From Kaistia adipata DSM 17808 (GTDB lineage Bacteria; Pseudomonadota; Alphaproteobacteria; Rhizobiales; Kaistiaceae), in the NCBI RefSeq assembly GCF_000423225.1, contig NZ_KE383991.1, positions 1-64,000 of the forward strand: a stretch of 64,000 nucleotides of DNA, read 5' to 3'. The notes beneath the pieces were generated by a model. That model saw only the letters and a program-made list of their open reading frames with translations. It made no database searches and had not been told where the DNA came from. This document shows, piece by piece, positions 33,723 through 42,731 of the stretch. A program made the position numbers and the translations under genes. The first letter of the stretch is position 1, and each line of letters starts with the position of its first letter.

Positions 33723-34112
33723 TTCGCGCAGGAACTGCGGCTTTCGTTCGGGGAACGGATTTCTGTGCCAGCGACCCCTGAAAACTGCAATCTCCATGAA
33801 ATTGAGCTGTTGTTGCACGCAATACTTGATAATATTTATATTCTGCAATAGATATGATGTATGTTGATGGATAAAATTAAGCCAGTCTATATTCGAAGGC
33901 GTGTTCGATGATTTGCGCGAAGCTTCATATTGACATCAATTTCACCATTAGACTGATCTTGATCCTGCATGAATCATAGTTGAGCCTCTGCCCGTCCATC
34001 CCCCCATTCAACCCGTGTGCCTGGAACCAAGCACCCGCCAGACTGTTCATGCCTTGATAGGACGCTGACAGGCCCCGCCGCCGGGTAGGCGGTATCAGGA
34101 GGAACGCGCATC
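33723..34112. other. 390-base AT-rich gap after the DGQHR/HEPN module
   Basis: No gene is recognised. AT-rich composition continues to about 33985 (for example cttgataatatttatattct) and then returns to the genomic norm, marking the right limit of the foreign segment. The left limit is near 31560. No flanking direct repeat or integrase was found. Confidence 0.6.
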
Positions 34113-34547
34113 ATGATGACTTCGCCCTCTCTTCGCACCCTCGCGGCCGCCGTCGTCGCTGTCGGGGCGCTTTCCGGCGCCGCGCTGGCCGACAGCGGGA
34201 CGATCCGCTTCTCGGTCTTCAAGGCCGCCTTCTTCGTCGGCGGCTCGGGGGGCGATGGAACGCTGACCTTCAAGGGGCGCAACTATCCGATCTCGATCGC
34301 CGGCGTCTCGGGCGGCCTGGCGTTCGGCGCCTCGAAGACCAATTTCAAGGGCAGGGTCAGCAACATCCGCCGCGCCCAGGACGTCAGCGGCGTCTATGCC
34401 GCGGTGGGCGGCGGCGGCGCAGCCATCAAGGGCGCGCAGGTGATCGTCATGACGAACGAGAAAGGCGCCCGGCTCGAACTGACCGGCACGCAGGTCGGCC
34501 TGCAGGTCAACGCCGATATCAGCGGCCTCGCGATCACGGTGAAGTAG
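34113..34547 (+). CDS. Secreted protein of unknown function
   Basis: The ATG at 34113 follows AGGAGG. The 144-residue protein has a signal peptide (SLRTLAAAVVAVGALSGAAL ADS). The mature part is glycine-rich and beta-like (GTIRFSVFKAAFFVGGSGGD, KGRNYPISIAGVSGGLAFGA, GVYAAVGGGGAAIKGAQVIV, LTGTQVGLQVNADISGLAIT). The layout resembles periplasmic EipA/DUF1134-type proteins only loosely, and I do not assign a family. It stands alone downstream of the AT-rich segment. Confidence 0.7.
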   Translation: MMTSPSLRTLAAAVVAVGALSGAALADSGTIRFSVFKAAFFVGGSGGDGTLTFKGRNYPISIAGVSGGLAFGASKTNFKGRVSNIRRAQDVSGVYAAVGGGGAAIKGAQVIVMTNEKGARLELTGTQVGLQVNADISGLAITVK

Positions 34548-34740
34548 CCGTCGAACACGCCGCCACGACCGGGCAGCCAAGACACGGCAACCACCCAACG
34601 GACCGAACGCACCGTCGGCATTCTGCCCCGTGCAGACAGCCGACGGTTCGTCTTGGCTCGAACGCGGCGCTTGACGCTCGCGACCATGGCCGCGCCTGCG
34701 AGCCGGCAAAGCAAGCGGGCGACACCTGGCGAGCCCTCGC

Positions 34741-35184
34741 CTACCGGTAGCCGAGCCCCATGACATAGTCCCGCAGCAGGCGTTCCTCGATCTCGGTGTC
34801 GAGCAGCAGGGTCATGAGGGCGTCGCGGGCGTTGAGGATGCCGATCGGGCGATCGGCCGGGTCGACGATCGGGATGTTTTTCAAGTCGCGCGACTGCATG
34901 AGCCGCCAGACGGCATGCAGCTCGTCGTCGAGACGGCAGGTGACGACCTCGGTGCGCGCGACCAGCGCCGCGCCAACCGGCCCTTCCAGCCCCGCCGCCG
35001 TGACGAAATGGGCGACGAGATCGGTCTTGGTCAGGATGCCGACCAGCGCCCCGGACGGCGCGCAGACGACGACGATGTCGGTTCCCGCATGCAGCCGGCG
35101 CGCCACCTCGATCAGCGGCGCATCCTCCGCCACCGCGACGAGCCGGCCGCGCGCCATGTCCTTCAGTTCATCGACGAAGGCCAA
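34741..35184 (-). CDS. CBS-domain protein
   Basis: The 147-residue protein consists of two CBS motifs. The first has PLIEVARRLHAGTDIVVVCA and GALVGILTKTDLVAHFV. The second has LDDELHAVWRLMQSRDLKNI, PIVDPADRPIGILNARDAL and a closing EERLLRDYVMGLG. CBS pairs bind adenine nucleotides and usually act as energy sensors. The start is a TTG preceded by AGGGGAA. No partner enzyme lies next to it. Confidence 0.88.
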   Translation of the reverse strand: MAFVDELKDMARGRLVAVAEDAPLIEVARRLHAGTDIVVVCAPSGALVGILTKTDLVAHFVTAAGLEGPVGAALVARTEVVTCRLDDELHAVWRLMQSRDLKNIPIVDPADRPIGILNARDALMTLLLDTEIEERLLRDYVMGLGYR

Positions 35185-35304
35185 TTCGGTTCCCCTTTCG
35201 GTGATCCCGTCGCGCCCATCGGGAGGAGCCGCGCCTGGCCCCGCCTCGGTCGAGCATAGGATCGGAACGCCGGCGCGGAAAGTCCCGCGAGGAGGCCGGC
35301 GGGC

Positions 35305-36297
35305 CTACTCCGCCGCGGCCGCGCGCCGCCCCCTCAGCCAGCGCCACGCCCGGCCGTCGATTGCGACGAGGCCGAGGGCGATCAGCGCCATGCCGGCGAA
35401 GTGGCGCGGCTCCAGGCGTTCGCCGAGCACCCAGGTGCCGAGCAGGATGGCAGAGACGGGAACGAGGAGGGTCACCAGCGAGGTGTTGGTGGCGCCGGTG
35501 CGGCCGAGCAGGCGGAAGAACAGGATGTAGCCGAGCGCGGTCGAGAGCGCCGCGAGGCCGAGGATCGCGCCCCAGACCGGCCAGCTCGGCGCGGCGAGCC
35601 GCCAGGGCTGGTCGAAGAGGAGCGCGAGCGGGATCATCATCGTCGTCGCGGCGATCATCTGCCCCGTCGCCGCCGTCATCGGCGCGACGCCGAGGCGCGG
35701 CAGCTGGCGGCCGAGCGCGCCGGAAAAGCCGTAGGCGAGGGTCGCGGCGAGGATCGCCAGCGCGCCGAGCCCGTCGCCGCCGAGATCGCGGAAGGCGGCG
35801 GGCCCGATCAGAACGCCGACGCCGGCGACGCCGATCGCGATCCCCGCCACCTTGGGCGCCGTCAGCTTCTCGTCGACGGTGAGAAAATGCACGATCAGCG
35901 CCGTCCAGAACGGCGTCGTCGCGTTCAGGACGGCCGCGAGGCCGCTGGCGATCTGGGTCTGGCCCCAGACGATCAGCGAGAACGGGATGACGTTGTTGAT
36001 CAGCCCCATGCCGAAGAGCACGCGCCAGACGCGGCCGCCAGCGGGCAGCGGCCGGCCGCCCATGACGAGCAGCGCGATCAGGATCACGGCCGCGAGCGAG
36101 ACGCGGAGCGCCACGACAGTGAAGGGCGGCAGCTCGCGGCCGGCGATGGCGACGAAGAAGAACGAGCCGCCCCAGAGGATGGCGAGGGCGACGAGCAGCG
36201 CCCAGTCGCCGCCGGACATGGTCTGGCGAATGCCGGTTTGCCGAACGCAGGTGGCGCGGATGCTGGTCGGGGTGGTCTGGCGGAGCGGGATGGTCAT
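35305..36297 (-). CDS. DMT/EamA-family transporter
   Basis: The 330-residue inner-membrane protein has ten predicted segments in two EamA repeats. The first has LLVALAILWGGSFFFVAIAG, VVALRVSLAAVILIALLVMG, NNVIPFSLIVWGQTQIASGL and AAVLNATTPFWTALIVHFLT. The second has ALGYILFFRLLGRTGATNTS and LVTLLVPVSAILLGTWVLGE. It probably exports a small metabolite. The ATG at 36297 adds a 26-residue leader; the start might be the MSGGDW methionine. Confidence 0.9.
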   Translation of the reverse strand: MTIPLRQTTPTSIRATCVRQTGIRQTMSGGDWALLVALAILWGGSFFFVAIAGRELPPFTVVALRVSLAAVILIALLVMGGRPLPAGGRVWRVLFGMGLINNVIPFSLIVWGQTQIASGLAAVLNATTPFWTALIVHFLTVDEKLTAPKVAGIAIGVAGVGVLIGPAAFRDLGGDGLGALAILAATLAYGFSGALGRQLPRLGVAPMTAATGQMIAATTMMIPLALLFDQPWRLAAPSWPVWGAILGLAALSTALGYILFFRLLGRTGATNTSLVTLLVPVSAILLGTWVLGERLEPRHFAGMALIALGLVAIDGRAWRWLRGRRAAAAE

Positions 36298-36440
36298 GGC
36301 GGCGGGCCTCGCGGGATAGCCTGCTCTGCCCGGCTTCGCCGGCGCTGGCAATCCGTTTCTTGCGCCTCGCCTGCCGTCCCCTGCTATCGCCGGGCGTGCG
36401 GGCGGGTTATCTTCGCCGCGCTCCCTATCGAGGCTGATCC

Positions 36441-37016
36441 TTGCGCTTCCTGATCCTTCTCGCCATCGCCATCGCCATCGCCGTCGCAACCGGGCTCGGC
36501 TCGGCCGCGCTGATCCTCGACCGCGACCGGCTGTTCGGCGCGGTGACGCGCGGCCAGTGGACGGCCTGGCCCGATTCCGGCAGCCCGGACGCCGATCCCT
36601 ATACCGAGGCGATGCTGGCGCGCACCGGCGAGGTGCCGCTCGGCGGCGGCGAGGGCCTCGCCTTCGCGGCGGAGGAGGACAGCGGCGGCCAGCGCCTCAC
36701 GGGAGAATGCCGCTACCGCGTCAACGGGCAGACGCCGCCGGCGCGGCTCTGGACGCTCACCGTGCATGACGGCGACGGCCACCTGATGGAGAACCCGGCT
36801 GGCCGCACCGCCTTCCACTCGCGCGAGGTGCTGCGGCGCGAGGACGGCCGCTTCGAGATCGCCGTTTCGCCGACTCCGGAGCCCGGCAACTGGCTGCCGG
36901 TCACGACCGACGGGCGGATCCGGCTGATCCTCCGGCTGTACGACACGCCGCTTTCCGGCGGCGCCACGATCGGCGACATCGCCATGCCCGTCATCGAGAG
37001 GATGGGCTGCCCATGA
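36441..37016 (+). CDS. DUF1214 membrane-anchored protein
   Basis: The 191-residue protein starts with a TTG and a single membrane anchor (RFLILLAIAIAIAVATGLGS). It carries the DUF1214 pattern LTGECRYRVNGQTPPARLWT, LTVHDGDGHLMENP and a final NWLPVTTDGRIRLILRLYDT. It overlaps the DUF1254 gene that follows by 4 bases. Here the two domains are on separate anchored proteins, whereas the genes at 28686-31072 have them fused. The function is unknown. Confidence 0.82.
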   Translation: MRFLILLAIAIAIAVATGLGSAALILDRDRLFGAVTRGQWTAWPDSGSPDADPYTEAMLARTGEVPLGGGEGLAFAAEEDSGGQRLTGECRYRVNGQTPPARLWTLTVHDGDGHLMENPAGRTAFHSREVLRREDGRFEIAVSPTPEPGNWLPVTTDGRIRLILRLYDTPLSGGATIGDIAMPVIERMGCP

Positions 37017-37603
37017 TCCGCCTGCTGCTCTACATCCTGGGCGGGCTGCTGCTCGGCGGCATCATCCACATCGCGGTGATCCTGCTTCTGCCGGATTTCG
37101 CCAATCGCGACGCCTGGACCTCGCTCGGCCGGTTCGGCCCGGACGGCGCCTTCCACGTGCTGCCGATGGCCGAGCCCGGCACCGAGGCGCTGCCCTATCT
37201 CGATCCGGAGATGGCCTATGCCGCCTGCCGCTTCTCGCTCGAGGGCGGTCCGATCCGCATCAAGGCGGCGATGCCGGACGATTTCTGGTCGATCGCCGTG
37301 TTCAACCGGCGCGGCAGCAACGTCTACAGCCTGAACGACCGCACGGCCGAGCGCAGCGACATCGACCTCGTCATCGCGACACCCGTCCAGATGGCACAAT
37401 TGCGGGAAAACCCGATCGCGGCGCTCAACCAGTCGATCGTCATCGAGGTGCCGATCACCCGCGGCTTCGCGCTGATCCGCAGCTTCGTCGCCGACCCGAC
37501 GCTGGTCGGCCGGACGGAAGCGATGCTGCGCGCGGCGAACTGCTCGGCCGAACTGCCGAAGGCCGACGCGCCGCCCGCCGTCGATCCCGACGAGAAGAAC
37601 TGA
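37013..37603 (+). CDS. DUF1254 membrane protein
   Basis: The 196-residue protein has an N-terminal membrane segment (LLLYILGGLLLGGIIHIAVI) and a periplasmic DUF1254-type domain: DPEMAYAACRFSLEGGPIRI, DDFWSIAVFNRRGSNVYSLN and RGFALIRSFVADPTLVGRTE. It is coupled to the DUF1214 gene upstream, a conserved pair in Hyphomicrobiales. The acidic C-terminus (AVDPDEKN) is unremarkable. The function is unknown. Confidence 0.82.
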   Translation: MIRLLLYILGGLLLGGIIHIAVILLLPDFANRDAWTSLGRFGPDGAFHVLPMAEPGTEALPYLDPEMAYAACRFSLEGGPIRIKAAMPDDFWSIAVFNRRGSNVYSLNDRTAERSDIDLVIATPVQMAQLRENPIAALNQSIVIEVPITRGFALIRSFVADPTLVGRTEAMLRAANCSAELPKADAPPAVDPDEKN

Positions 37604-37609
37604 CCCCGT

Positions 37610-37804
37610 TCAGGCGCCCCGGCCGGGCTTCGGCGCCTGCGCCACGGTCGGCGCCGGCGGCAAGGGCCGGTCAGGCCGGTCGGGCCTGGTGCGGTCGATT
37701 CGCACGCCGGTGAAGATGAGGATCTGGCAGCTGCCCTCCCTGGGGAGCGCGGCGCGCCCTCGCCTGCCGCGCCGGTCTGCCGCATAGGTCAGTATCGTGC
37801 CCAT
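37610..37804 (-). CDS. Small conserved protein (64 residues)
   Basis: The ATG at 37804 follows GGAGGTCAC. The protein reads MGTILTYAADRRGRRG, then CQILIFTGVRIDR and a proline-rich tail. Short proteins with an MGTIL start and a C-[EQ]-I-[VL]-IF-x-GVRI motif are common in Hyphomicrobiales genomes, with unknown function. It ends 6 bases after the convergent DUF1254 gene. Confidence 0.65.
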   Translation of the reverse strand: MGTILTYAADRRGRRGRAALPREGSCQILIFTGVRIDRTRPDRPDRPLPPAPTVAQAPKPGRGA

Positions 37805-37897
37805 GTGACCTCCTTCGAGGTCCGTCCGGCCGGATCGACGCCCCGACTGCCTGGCGGACCTCTCAACCACAATAGCATCATTAACCGACCGGCAAGG

Positions 37898-37912
37898 TTA
37901 ACGGAACGCTAA
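37898..37912. promoter_or_regulatory. CtrA-like box upstream of the DUF2336 gene
   Basis: ttaa-cggaacg-ctaa differs from the CtrA consensus TTAA-N7-TTAA at one base. It lies about 95 bases upstream of the DUF2336 start, in an otherwise gene-free divergent region. Confidence 0.3.
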
Positions 37913-38004
37913 CGACTTTCAGTGACACTCATCACAGGCTCGGCGATCGGGGCCGCCAAGGGGACTATGCGATCGCGCGACGGCTCTTCGGGTAACGCGT
38001 CATC

Positions 38005-39549
38005 ATGCATCCCTCGTATTTTTCGGATGGTCTCATGGCCATGGCCGTATCGAGCCAGCAAAGCCGCGACGCCGCGTTGCTCCGGGCGACGACCGAACTG
38101 TTCGTGCTCGACAAGACGCACGACCAGGCGGAAATCCGTCGCTTCGAAGAACTGGCCGCGCATTTTCTCACCAAGGTCTCGCCCTCCGACCGCGCCTTCG
38201 TGGCCGAGCGGCTGGCGCGCCACGAGGATGCCCCGCCGGCGGTTTTGCGCTTGCTGGGCAAGGACTTGACCGAGATCGCCTCGCCGGTGCTGCGCCACGC
38301 GGCGCTCTCGTCGTTCGACCTCCTGGCGATCATGGCGGCGAGCGGGCCGGCGCATTGGCGGCTGATCGCGGCGCGGCCGGATCTCGCGCCCGACATCATC
38401 CAGGCGCTGCGACTGACCGGTGACGCCGAGACGATCGCGCTGCTGCCGCCGCCGGCCGAGGTCGCCGCGCCGGCGCCGACCCTCGCGATCCCCCGCGCCG
38501 CCGAACCCGCCGCCGCGCAGCCGCCCTCCGAACCGCAGGTCGCCACGGCCGAGATCGCCGCCGACGCCGGTCCATCGGTCGATGAGGCGCCGGTTGCGGC
38601 CGCGAATCAGTCCGTCGAGCCGAAGGCCGCCGAGCCGCTCTCCGCCTTCGCGGCGGCGCGCGTCCTGACCGCCAGTCTCAGCGCCGAGCTGACGGCGCTC
38701 GCCACGGAAAAGCCGGTACCGGAAGGCCTGTCGCGCCGCACCTTCGAGCAACTCGAACAGGCCAAGGCCGCTCCGCCGGCCGAAGCGGCCCCGCCCGCAG
38801 CCGTCGAGCAGAAGCCCAAGGCGCCTGCCGTCGAGCAGAAGCCCGAGGCGCCTGCCGTCGCCGCGAAGCCGGTCGTTCCGGTCGCGGCCGAGGCCGTCGA
38901 GCCCAAGGCCCCGGCCGCCCCCGCCATCGCTGCGGAAATCGCCACGGCCGCATCGAGCGAGCCCAAGGCAGCGGCGCCCTCCGCGAGCGCTTCGTTCCTC
39001 GCGCTTGATCGCGACGCGCGGCTCGCCCTGCTGAAATCCCTCTCGGGCAAGCCGGCGGCGGTGACGCCGAGGCTGACGCCGGCCGCCGTCGACAACGCCT
39101 TCCGCGCGGCGCTGAGCCGGGTCCGGCTCAGCATGCTCGCCCGGCAGCGCCAGCGCGACGCCCTGATCGCGACGCTCGCCGAAGGGCTTCGCCTCGACGC
39201 CGCCGACGTGAAGGCCTTGCTCGACGACCCGTCCGGCGAGGCGCTGGCGGTGTTGCTGAAGGCGATCGGGCTGGCAGAGGCCGAGATGCAGCAAGTGCTG
39301 CTGCTCGCCAATCCGGTGATGAGCGCCGCGGTCGAGACCTTCTTCCGCCTGTCGGAACTCTTCGGCGGTCTGGAAAAGCCCGCGGCAGACCGGCTCGTCG
39401 GGCAATGGCGCGGCGAGGAAGCGGCCGAACAGGCGGCAACGCACCAGCCGCATTTCGCCGACGCGCCCCGCAAGGATGCCCGTCCGGCAGCGGGCGAAAC
39501 GGCGACCGTCGCCGCCTCGGCGGCGCTTCGGAGCAGCCTCGCCGGCTGA
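38005..39549 (+). CDS. DUF2336 domain protein
   Basis: The 514-residue protein begins with the DUF2336-type helical repeats (RDAALLRATTELFVLDKTHD, RRFEELAAHFLTKVSPSDRA, LLGKDLTEIASPVLRHAAL). A long alanine/proline-rich linker follows (about residues 155-330, with an imperfect EQKPKAPAVEQKPEAPAV repeat). A C-terminal helical part (LDRDARLALLKSLSGKPAAV, DVKALLDDPSGEALAVLLKA) completes it. The family is alphaproteobacterial and of unknown function. The linker suggests a scaffold-like, flexible protein. Confidence 0.82.
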   Translation: MHPSYFSDGLMAMAVSSQQSRDAALLRATTELFVLDKTHDQAEIRRFEELAAHFLTKVSPSDRAFVAERLARHEDAPPAVLRLLGKDLTEIASPVLRHAALSSFDLLAIMAASGPAHWRLIAARPDLAPDIIQALRLTGDAETIALLPPPAEVAAPAPTLAIPRAAEPAAAQPPSEPQVATAEIAADAGPSVDEAPVAAANQSVEPKAAEPLSAFAAARVLTASLSAELTALATEKPVPEGLSRRTFEQLEQAKAAPPAEAAPPAAVEQKPKAPAVEQKPEAPAVAAKPVVPVAAEAVEPKAPAAPAIAAEIATAASSEPKAAAPSASASFLALDRDARLALLKSLSGKPAAVTPRLTPAAVDNAFRAALSRVRLSMLARQRQRDALIATLAEGLRLDAADVKALLDDPSGEALAVLLKAIGLAEAEMQQVLLLANPVMSAAVETFFRLSELFGGLEKPAADRLVGQWRGEEAAEQAATHQPHFADAPRKDARPAAGETATVAASAALRSSLAG

Positions 39550-39621
39550 CATCCCGATTCAATCGGTATCGCCAACCCGTTGGCGATACACGCAGATGGC
39601 TATTCTTCCGGCGCCGGGCGC

Positions 39622-39963
39622 TCAGTCCGGCGCGATGTCCAGGAAGGCGCGACCGCCGCGATCCTCGATCTCGACCACCCAGACGTCGGGATCGAAGCGC
39701 ATTTCGGAAGCGAGGCGCTGCTGCAGCGCCAGCCGGTCGATCCCCTCGCCCAGTCGGGAGAACAACCGATCCGTCGGCCTTTCGTCGTCGAAGGCGGTCT
39801 GCGGCGCGGGTCCATAGAGATCGACCGTGCCGTCGAGCCGGTCGACGACCACGAAGATGGCGCCGGCCTCTTCCGCGCCGCGCCGCACGACGGCGGCGAA
39901 CGCTCCCTCGACGAAGGCGCGCCGGACATAGGCGGAGACCCAGATTCCGGAGGTCAGGCGCAT
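39622..39963 (-). CDS. DUF1491 family protein
   Basis: The 113-residue protein shows the DUF1491 pattern: MRLTSGIWVSAYVRRAFVEG, AIFVVVDRLDGTVDLYGPAP, and a C-terminal DVWVVEIEDRGGRAFLDIAP. The function is unknown. It follows the peptidoglycan-binding protein and the histidine kinase genes on the same strand, with 36 bases to the next gene, and may be their operon mate. Confidence 0.88.
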   Translation of the reverse strand: MRLTSGIWVSAYVRRAFVEGAFAAVVRRGAEEAGAIFVVVDRLDGTVDLYGPAPQTAFDDERPTDRLFSRLGEGIDRLALQQRLASEMRFDPDVWVVEIEDRGGRAFLDIAPD

Positions 39964-39999
39964 CGCCGCTCCCGCATCATCGACGTTCCAGGTCCGAGC

Positions 40000-40806
40000 T
40001 CACAATTCGCTCATCGCGCCGATCAGCACCAGCTTGGCGACGACGGCGGCGCCGGCCGTTCCGGTCATCGGCAGGCCGTTGTCGAGCTCGAAGCGGCGAA
40101 TGGCGTTGGCGGTCTTGCCGCCGCCGCGACCGTCGACCTCGACCGGACCATAGCCGATCTCGTTCAGGGCGGCCTGCACGCGCTTGATCTGCGCGCGGGT
40201 CTCGGGATCCTCGATCGAGCCGGTCGAGACCGGGTCGGCGACATTGGCGCGCGGCAGCCCCTTGCGGATCTGGCCGAGGAGGCGTTCGCTCGGCTCTCCG
40301 GTCGGGATCAGGCCGATCTTCTTCTCGAAGGCGGAAATCGCCGCCCGCGTCTGCGGGCCCATGACGCCATCGACCGTGCCCGAATAGAGCTTGGCGGCGG
40401 CCAGCGCCTGCTGGGTGTTGGCGACGAGATTGCCCTGCCCCACCGGCTTGGTCGCCACCGCGACCGGCAAGGGCGGCGGCGTCTGCGGAAGGCGCAGATC
40501 CGTCCGGCCCTTCGGCATCGGCTGCGGCAGCGGCGTCGTGTCGGACGCCAGCTCGGCGGCCGGCGCGGCCTCGGTCGCGCTCGGCCGGGTGGCGAAGAGC
40601 GGGTCGGGGTGACGGTGGGTTTGCATGAAGGCGGCGTTGGAGATGATCGCCGCCGTCGCGACCGCGATCAGCAGGATGCCGCCGGACCGACCGGGGTTCT
40701 CGATGATCTTGCCGGTCAGCCAGTTGAGCAGGCTCTCATCCGCCTCGACGCGCTGACGCGCGCGGCTGTTGGCGGGGCGCTTGCGTCTTGCCGGAGCCTC
40801 ACGCAC
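40000..40806 (-). CDS. Membrane-anchored peptidoglycan-binding protein
   Basis: The 268-residue protein has a basic cytoplasmic N-terminus, one membrane segment (SGGILLIAVATAAIISNAAF), a proline-rich linker and two peptidoglycan-binding type 1 domains (QQALAAAKLYSGTVDGVMGP QTRAAISAFEKKIGL; VQAALNEIGYGPVEVDGRGG GKTANAIRRFELDNGLP). The GTG start lies inside the end of the kinase gene (8-base overlap), so they are probably co-expressed. It likely tethers something to the cell wall. Confidence 0.85.
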   Translation of the reverse strand: MREAPARRKRPANSRARQRVEADESLLNWLTGKIIENPGRSGGILLIAVATAAIISNAAFMQTHRHPDPLFATRPSATEAAPAAELASDTTPLPQPMPKGRTDLRLPQTPPPLPVAVATKPVGQGNLVANTQQALAAAKLYSGTVDGVMGPQTRAAISAFEKKIGLIPTGEPSERLLGQIRKGLPRANVADPVSTGSIEDPETRAQIKRVQAALNEIGYGPVEVDGRGGGKTANAIRRFELDNGLPMTGTAGAAVVAKLVLIGAMSEL

Positions 40807-42541
40807 GCCTGCGCTCCCTTTCCCGGAGGACGGGTTCGCCCGTATCGAGTTCCGTCGCGCGCGCGCCCCGGAGCGGCAGGCGCACCGTCGCCGTGGTGCC
40901 GCGCCCGGCCTCGCTTTCCAGCGTGAACGTCCCGCCCTGCAGCTCGGTCAGGCCGCGAACCACCGAAAGGCCGAGGCCCGTGCCCTCGTCGCGATCCTGC
41001 GCGCCGACCTGGACGAAGGGCTTGCCGATCCTGGGAAGGTCGTTGGCGGCGATGCCGACGCCGGTATCCGCCACGGCCAGCACGAGTTGTTCGCCCTCGC
41101 GCCGCGCCACGACGGTCACCGTGCCGCCGGTCGCGGTGAACTTCGCCGCATTCGAGAGCAGGTTGAGCAGGATCTGCCGGCAGGCGCGCCGATCCGCGAC
41201 CAGCTCGGGCAGGCCGGGTTCGATCTGTCGGACCAGCTTCAGCCCGCGTTCGGCGATCTGCTGCGACATGATCTCGGTGGTGCCGTCGATGACGGAGGCG
41301 ACCGGGAACGGCGCGGCCGCGACCGAGAAGGTGCCGGCCTCGATCCTGGACATGTCGAGCACGCTGTTGACGACCTGCAGCAGGTGCTCGCCGGACGAAT
41401 GGATGAGCCGGATATAGTCGCGCTGGCGGGCCATCTCGAACTTGCCGAACAGCTCGCGCTCCAGGAGTTCGGAGAAGCCGATGATCGCGTTAAGCGGCGT
41501 GCGCAGTTCATGGCTCACATGCGCGATCATCTGGATCTGCGACTTGCCGGCTTCCGCCACCGAATTGCGCGCCTCGACGATCTCCGTCTGACGCTGCCGC
41601 GCCTCGGTGACGTCCCGGGTGACCGCGATGACGCTGCGCGCGCCGGTGCCCGCGTCCAGCGCCACGCGGCACCGCATCTCGACCCAGAGGAAGCCACCGG
41701 TCTCGGAGGGACCGCGCAGCCGGAACTCCAGGCTGCGCGCCTCGCCGGTGCGTTCCGTCTCCGAAAGCGTGTGCAGGAAGGCCGGCCGGTCCGCGACGTG
41801 GACGCGGTCGAACAGGCCGTGGCCGAAGAGATCGGACGGTGCGCAACCGAGCAGCGCCCGGCCCGAGGGCGAGGCATATTCGACGGCGCCGACGCGGTCG
41901 TGGCGGGTGATGAGGTCCGTGCCGTTCTCGGCGAGCACGCGATAGCGCGCCTCGCCGTCACGGGCGGCGCCTTCCGCCTTGCCCTGGACGCGGCCGATGC
42001 GCATCGCCAGGCTGGCGCCGTGCAGCAATCCGGCCGCGACGAGGACCGGGGTGAAGCCCGTCGCCATCGCCGGGAGCCCGGCCATCGACACGAGGCCGAG
42101 CAGGACCACGACCGCCATCGCGCCGGCGACCGACGCGAGGATGACGCGGCGCGAACCGGACAAGGCGGCCTCGGCAGGCTGGAGTGCCAGCAGGAACAGC
42201 GCGGGCGACGCCAGCCCGCCCGTCAGCGCGCCAACCCAGGCGACCAGGCCGGACAGCGCCAGCATCGACATGAGATGCGCCGCCTCGTAGCGGCCCGTCC
42301 GCGACAGGAACGCGGCGATCGGCAGCGGCAGGGCCAAAAGCGCGAGCGCCACGGCGGCGCCGATCGAGGGCGCGCCGGAAAGCGCCAGCGAAACGGGAAG
42401 CAGCAGGAGAACGCCAAGCCCGACGATCAAATGCGCGGCGATGAAGGCGCTATGGCGGACCGCGGCCAGCGAATCGTCGCCGACCGAAGCATGCACCAGG
42501 CCGTCGATAGTGCGCCGCAAGGGCTCGAAGGAAACCGTCAT
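40799..42541 (-). CDS. PAS-domain sensor histidine kinase (DivJ-like)
   Basis: Starting from the ATG at 42541 (MTVSFEPLRRTIDGLVHASV) the protein has 580 residues. It has about six membrane segments in the first 200 residues and a PAS domain (YRVLAENGTDLITRHDRVGA). A HisKA domain follows with the phospho-acceptor in MIAHVSHELRTPLNAIIGFS. The ATPase domain has NLLSNAAKFTATGG, LAVADTGVGI and GTGLGLSVVRGLTEL. Membrane-spanning PAS kinases next to a peptidoglycan-binding protein recall DivJ of the CtrA cell-cycle pathway, but no response regulator is adjacent, so the identity is tentative. Confidence 0.88.
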   Translation of the reverse strand: MTVSFEPLRRTIDGLVHASVGDDSLAAVRHSAFIAAHLIVGLGVLLLLPVSLALSGAPSIGAAVALALLALPLPIAAFLSRTGRYEAAHLMSMLALSGLVAWVGALTGGLASPALFLLALQPAEAALSGSRRVILASVAGAMAVVVLLGLVSMAGLPAMATGFTPVLVAAGLLHGASLAMRIGRVQGKAEGAARDGEARYRVLAENGTDLITRHDRVGAVEYASPSGRALLGCAPSDLFGHGLFDRVHVADRPAFLHTLSETERTGEARSLEFRLRGPSETGGFLWVEMRCRVALDAGTGARSVIAVTRDVTEARQRQTEIVEARNSVAEAGKSQIQMIAHVSHELRTPLNAIIGFSELLERELFGKFEMARQRDYIRLIHSSGEHLLQVVNSVLDMSRIEAGTFSVAAAPFPVASVIDGTTEIMSQQIAERGLKLVRQIEPGLPELVADRRACRQILLNLLSNAAKFTATGGTVTVVARREGEQLVLAVADTGVGIAANDLPRIGKPFVQVGAQDRDEGTGLGLSVVRGLTELQGGTFTLESEAGRGTTATVRLPLRGARATELDTGEPVLRERERRRA

Positions 42542-42731
42542 ACGCAATACACCGGCGACGCTCGTTCCGGCCGTCCGATCCGCGCGGAAAACACCTCCGC
42601 GCCGGCCATCCGGCAATGCCCGCATCATGGCAGGCGGCGCTTAAGGGAACCCTAAGGGGAGCGTTTCGAGCGAGGCGCGGCCCGCCACCCTCCCCTCCGG
42701 CGCCGGCATCCGCGCAACGATTGCGCCGGAT

